Below, piece after piece: positions 59,663 to 64,000 of a stretch of 64,000 nt of DNA; the first letter of the stretch is position 1, and each line of letters starts with the position of its first letter. The position numbers and the translations under genes were made by a program. The DNA comes from Lacinutrix neustonica (GTDB taxonomy: Bacteria > Bacteroidota > Bacteroidia > Flavobacteriales > Flavobacteriaceae). The stretch is from assembly GCF_026625145.1 (NCBI RefSeq), contig NZ_CP113088.1, positions 3,327,501 through 3,391,500 of the forward strand, written 5' to 3'. Below the pieces are notes generated by a model. It worked only from the letters and a program-made list of their open reading frames with translations, did no database searches and had not been told where the DNA came from.

Positions 59663-60159
59663 ATGAAACTCATTGTTTTTTGTTTTACGTTGTTCCTTTT
59701 TAATACCATAGTGGCTCAGGAACAATGCCCTTGCTGTACAGAGCAACATGCAGCATTCGACTTCGGATTGGAACTTGGGAGGTCAGGAACCCTGATGGCT
59801 CAATGGCTGGTAAAAATGTAATAGAAAAAATTCAGGATAAGTGTGGATTAAGAGAACGGTGGACGAGTGCCACAGGGAATTATACGGGGTCGAGTACTAA
59901 TTTTTATAACCATAAAACAAAGCAGTGGGAGCAACTCCGGATAGATAACAAAGGTGAAAGTTTAAAACTAAAAGGTAGTAAGAAAGGAAATCAAATGATT
60001 TTACAAACCGATGAAGAAAACAATGCCAATGGAGAACCGTATATTCATCGTATCACCTGGACGCTTAATCCGGATGGTTCTGTACAGCAGCTTTGGGAAA
60101 CGATAACCAACGGAAAAGACATCAGCATAGCCTTTGACGGATGGTATAAGAGGATTTAG
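59663..60159 (+). CDS. Secreted DUF1579-like/lipocalin-like protein (frame-broken)
   Basis: Signal peptide MKLIVFCFTLFLFNTIVAQ, then a CPCC motif and a beta-rich domain DFWIGTWEVRNPDGSMAGKN ending in SIAFDGWYKRI, resembling DUF1579-type proteins. The break at 59763-59766 (TCGG); repair restores AFDFWIGTWEV, whose Trp codon shows that the original was TCTGG. About 165 residues after repair. Function unknown. Confidence 0.7.
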
Positions 60160-60216
60160 TTATATAAGGCTATCAGTGCTCTTACCAAAAAAATCAAACA
60201 AATTTAGATTTTATAT

Positions 60217-60918
60217 CTAATCCTGTAAAGCAAAGACTTTTCTTAGTAGTTCTGTAGTACGAGCGCTTACCCGTTCTCTAATTTGTAACTCTTCAACAGC
60301 AATCATGGTATAGACGCCTTTTAATGCTTCGGTAGTTACATAATCGGTTAAGTCAGGATTGACATTGCTTGTAAAAGGGATCGCATTATATTTATTAATG
60401 AGGTTCTCCCAAATTTGGTCTGCACCAACTTTGGCGAAACTCGTTTTAATGACAGGATTGAATTTGTTGTATAATGCGGTTTGCGTTCTGTTACTTAAAT
60501 ACTGTGTTGCCGCATCGTTACTTCCTAATAAAATGTTTTTAGCATCATAAAAGGTGATGCCTTTAACAGCATCAATAAAAATAGGAGTGGCTTCTCCAAC
60601 AGCATCTTCTGCAGCACGATTTAAAACTTTTAATCCTTCGTCAGCTAGGTTTCCTAAACCAATGTCACGAAGGGCTTTGTCTACCTTTTGTAGTTCTTGA
60701 GGCAATAGAATTTTTACCAATTCATTTCTATAAAAACCATCTTCAAGCGTTAGTGTACTCACTTGCTTATCAATACCCAAATCTAAGGCCTGACGTAACC
60801 CATTGGCAATATCTAATTGAGAAACGCCACCAGCTTGTGGTAATTGGTTAACAACGTCCTGAAGTTCTGCGCAAGCGGTAAAGATGAAAACAGTAAATAT
60901 TAATAAAATTTTTTTCAT
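60217..60918 (-). CDS. DUF4197 lipoprotein-like protein
   Basis: A 233-residue protein with a signal/lipobox (IFTVFIFTACAEL) and the DUF4197 helical domain (GLRQALDLGIDKQVSTL, then GFYRNELVKILLP; IDAVKGITFYDAKNILLG; CT region VSARTTELLRKVFAL). The frame is intact. Function unknown. On the same strand and downstream of purU. Confidence 0.85.
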   Translation of the reverse strand: MKKILLIFTVFIFTACAELQDVVNQLPQAGGVSQLDIANGLRQALDLGIDKQVSTLTLEDGFYRNELVKILLPQELQKVDKALRDIGLGNLADEGLKVLNRAAEDAVGEATPIFIDAVKGITFYDAKNILLGSNDAATQYLSNRTQTALYNKFNPVIKTSFAKVGADQIWENLINKYNAIPFTSNVNPDLTDYVTTEALKGVYTMIAVEELQIRERVSARTTELLRKVFALQD

Positions 60919-61095
60919 GATGATTTTGTTTTAAATTGGAAATATTGAAGTCTAAGATAACACTATTTTGGATGTGTTTTTTTTAAAATAAAAAACAATG
61001 GCGCTCGCTAGCTCTTTTATCTATAATTCCACAAAAAAAAGAAGCGCTTTTCAAAAACAGAGTCAATTGCTAGCCATTATTTTCGAACCTCAATA

Positions 61096-61946
61096 TCAAG
61101 AAAAAATCACGGTTTTATTATTAAATACCATCACTTTTCTTGCGATGTGGAGTTTTATAGCATTGGAGAGAACAATTTTTTCAAGATCACGCCCTTTAGA
61201 AATTAGATCTTTTATAGCATGTGTATGTGACACCCTTGCGACATCTTGTTCAATTATTGGTCCAGCGTCAAGAGCTTCCGTGACGTAATGACTCGTGGCT
61301 CCAATGATTTTCACCCCACGTTTATAAGCCGAATGGTAAGGTTTTGCGCCCACAAATGCAGGTAGAAATGAATGGTGAATGTTAATCACTTTATTGGGAA
61401 ATTTATGAATCACGTTGGTTGATACAATCTGCATATAACGAGCTAAAACGATAAAGTCAATGTTGTGTGTTTCGCAAAGCCTAAGTTGTTGGGCTTCAGC
61501 TTCACGGTTTGCTGTCTTTGGTTACAGGAATGTGATAGAATGGAATGTTAAAACGGGCTGCAATCGGTTTTAAATCATTGTGGTTACTTATAATAAAAGG
61601 GATCTCGGCATGGAGCTCACCGGAGTTATGCCGCCCAAGAATATCAAACAAACAATGGTCGTATTTTGAAACAAATAGCGCCATTTTTGGCTTGTAATCA
61701 ATATCATAGATACGCCATTTCATTTTAAATTTTTCAGCCAATACACTATTGAAATCAGCTTTAAAGGCCTCCATGGTAAAGGAATGAAATTCACTTTCTA
61801 AACGCATAAAGAAAATATTCTCGGTCTCTATCCACATGCTGATCGATGTAAACAATGTTTCCATTTGTGTTGGCTATAAAATTGGTGACCGCAGCTATAA
61901 TACCAGCTTGATCGGGACAATGTATTAATAAGGTGATGTTTTTCAT
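61096..61946 (-). CDS. purU: Formyltetrahydrofolate deformylase (frame-broken twice)
   Basis: Hydrolyses 10-formyl-THF to formate and THF. N-terminal ACT domain (MKNITLLIHCPDQAGIIAAV), then a formyl-transferase domain with MALFVSKYDHCLFDIL, FIISNHNDL, LARYMQIVS, NIHHSFLPAFVGAKPYHSA and GATSHYVTEALDAGPII. Breaks at 61819-61824 (TCTCGG; repair VDRDQNIFFMRLES) and 61502-61507 (TCACGG; repair TKDSKPEAEAQQLRL). The repaired length of ~283 is normal. Confidence 0.92.
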
Positions 61947-62164
61947 CGAACAGTTTTTTTTCTTTGGCTTCGGCTTTTATGTGGCGTGCTTCATGTCCTT
62001 TTTTAAAATTAAAAAGGTAAATGGGGCTTATTAGCTTAAGACTAAGTTAAACTAAAAGCAGAACCTATTTTTATGCAATGAAAGTTTTATATAATTTGAG
62101 ATAAATACTCATAATTTTTGAATATTCCGTAAATTGCAAGCTCAAAATAGATTACATTTTAAGA

Positions 62165-64000
62165 ATGACACAAGCAACACCTTATAAGCCAAAACATAAA
62201 GTAAGAATTGTAACCGCAGCAGCTTTATTTGATGGGCATGATGCCTCAATAAATATCATGCGACGTATTATCCAATCTACAGGAGTGGAAGTCATCCATC
62301 CGGGGCACGATCGTAGTGTGGATGAGGTTGTAAATACTGCGATTCAAGAAGATGCAAATGCTATTTGTTTAACTTCCTATCAGGGCGGTCACAATGAGTA
62401 CTTTAAGTATATGTATGATTTACTTAAGGAGCGTGGCGCGGAGCATATTAAAATCTTTGGCGGCGGCGGTGGCGTTATTTTGCCTTCAGAAATTAAGGCG
62501 TTAATGGATTATGGGATTTCACGAATATATTCACCGAGATGATGGTCGTGAAATGGGGTTACAAGGCATGATTAATGATTTAGTGGAACAATCAGATTTT
62601 GCTGTGGGCGATACCTTAAATGGCGAAATCGATCGTTTGCCAACTAAAAATCCAAAAGCCATCGCTCGAATTATTTCTTCAGCGGAAAACTTCCTGAAGT
62701 AGCTAAAGGCACGTTAGAAAAGATTCATATAAAAAATAAAAATTCTAAAACTCCAGTCTTAGGCATTACAGGAACAGGAGGTTCTCGGTAAGTCCTCTTT
62801 AGTTGATGAACTGGTGCGTCGTTTTTTAATAGATTTCCCTGAGAAAACGGTAGGTTTAGTCTCGGTCGATCCTTCAAAACGTAAAACTGGTGGGGCATTG
62901 TTAGGCGATCGTATTCGTATGAACGCCATTAATTCTCCAAGGGTATACATGCGTAGTTTAGCAACGCGACAATCTAATTTAGCCTTATCTAAATATGTAA
63001 ATGAAGCCGTTGAAGTTTTAAAAGCGGCCGAGTATGATTTAATTATTTTGGAAACGTCTCGGTATTGGCCGAGTGATACTGAAATTATTGAGCATAGTGA
63101 TGTCGCACTTTATGTCATGACTCCTGAATTTGGTGCAGCAACTCAATTGGAAAAAATAGACATGCTTGATTTTGCAGATTTAGTGGCTATTAATAAATTC
63201 GATAAACGTGGTTCTTTAGATGCGTTGCGCGATGTGAAAAAGCAATACATGCGTAATAATAATTTATGGGATGTACCACAAGAAAAATTACCTGTATATG
63301 GCACCATAGCCTCTCAATTTAACGATCCAGGAATGAATACGCTTTATAAGGCGATTATGGACAAATTAGTGGAGAAAACAGAGAGTGATTTAAAGTCAAC
63401 GTTCGAAATTTCTAAGGAAATGAGCGAAAAAATCTTTGTAATTCCGCCAAGTAGAACACGCTATTTGTCTGAAATCGCTGAAAGTAATCGCGCCTATGAT
63501 AAAACGGCAACCGCACAAGTGGAAGTCGCGCAAAAACTTTTCGGAATTTATAAAACAATAGAATCTGTTTTAGAAGTTAAACCGGAATTGGATAAAGCAG
63601 GGATTGCTTCAGAATCTATAACGACGAAAGGAGAGAACCAAGATTTTATTAAACTTTTAGTGGGTGAGTTTGACCGGGTAAAACTAAATTTAGATCCTTA
63701 CAATTGGGAAGTGATTACCGGTTGGGATGAAAAAGTGAATAAATATAAAAACCCAATCTATTCGTTTAAAGTTAGAGATAAAGAAATAAAAATAGAAACC
63801 CATACAAAATCACTCTCTCAAACCGATATTCCAAAGGTGGCATTACCAAAGTATGAAGCTTGGGGAGATCTTTTAAAATGGTGTTTACAAGAGAATGTGC
63901 CAGGAGAATTTCCGTATACCTCAGGACTATACCCTTTTAAAAGAACCGGTGAAGATCCAGCACGTATGTTTGCAGGTGAAGGTGGACCGAGAACGTACTA
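62165..64000 (+). CDS. icmF: Fused isobutyryl-CoA mutase IcmF, 5' part (runs off the window; frame-broken)
   Basis: B12-dependent acyl-CoA mutase fused to its G-protein chaperone. The B12-binding domain is near residues 15-145 ([27 protein letters not shown]). The MeaB-like GTPase has P-loop [34 protein letters not shown] and [15 protein letters not shown]. The mutase catalytic domain begins near 63900 ([20 protein letters not shown]). Breaks at 62534-62539, 62682-62685, 62783-62788, 63057-63062, 63069-63072 and 63987-63992. The pair at 63057/63069 cancels and turns conserved ETSGIGQSDTEI into [12 protein letters not shown]. Confidence 0.9.

Noticed and set aside
60998-61288. Plus-strand 96-residue ORF near purU
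   Set aside because: Most of it is antisense to the conserved purU 3' coding region and it has no recognisable features of its own.

Overview
The window looks like part of the chromosome of a marine-type Flavobacteriaceae species (phylum Bacteroidota). It is AT-rich, has promoters of the TTG-N19-TAnnTTTG type, and carries typical family genes: a secreted nuclease with a type IX secretion tail, GSII plus GSIII glutamine synthetases, DUF4293, DUF3078, DUF3667 and Lacal_2735 proteins, a fused isobutyryl-CoA mutase and a curli locus.

Layout. 1-25.4 kb is mostly housekeeping: yidD, cysS, folE, a FadL-type porin, proS, tRNA-Glu, rpsT, rho, truA, an MsbA-like exporter, cdaA, folP, tpiA, prmA, clpS and peroxide-repair genes. 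25.45-37.16 kb looks like an integrated island. It has an integrase next to a tRNA-Arg gene, and a degenerate copy of that tRNA 3' end lies 11.6 kb away in the same orientation. The island holds an SdpC/SdpA/SdpB-like toxin operon, a LytTR response regulator and histidine kinase, a chimeric junction with an AraC-family remnant, a small double-glycine-leader peptide gene, and a prolyl-oligopeptidase lipoprotein. 37.2-44.3 kb holds a secreted nuclease, a Ca/Na exchanger and two divergent glutamine synthetases. 44.5-52.4 kb is a curli (type VIII secretion) locus: two paralogous curlins, a CsgB-like protein, a CsgH-CsgE fusion, CsgF, CsgG with a beta-barrel extension, and a beta-propeller lipoprotein. 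52.5-64 kb is housekeeping again: purM, prfA, pyrF, purU and the 5' part of icmF.

A striking property of this text is that about 40 genes or gene parts are frame-broken, including essential ones (cysS, rho, prfA, folP, both glutamine synthetases). Nearly every break falls where protein homology requires CC-A/T-GA (TC-T/A-GG on the other strand). The text instead reads CCGA (base lost), or CCGAGA or CCGTGA (base gained). Two further breaks lie in homopolymers. I read these as systematic sequence errors, probably at a modified motif, and not as pseudogenes. I therefore annotate whole genes across the breaks and give the position of each.
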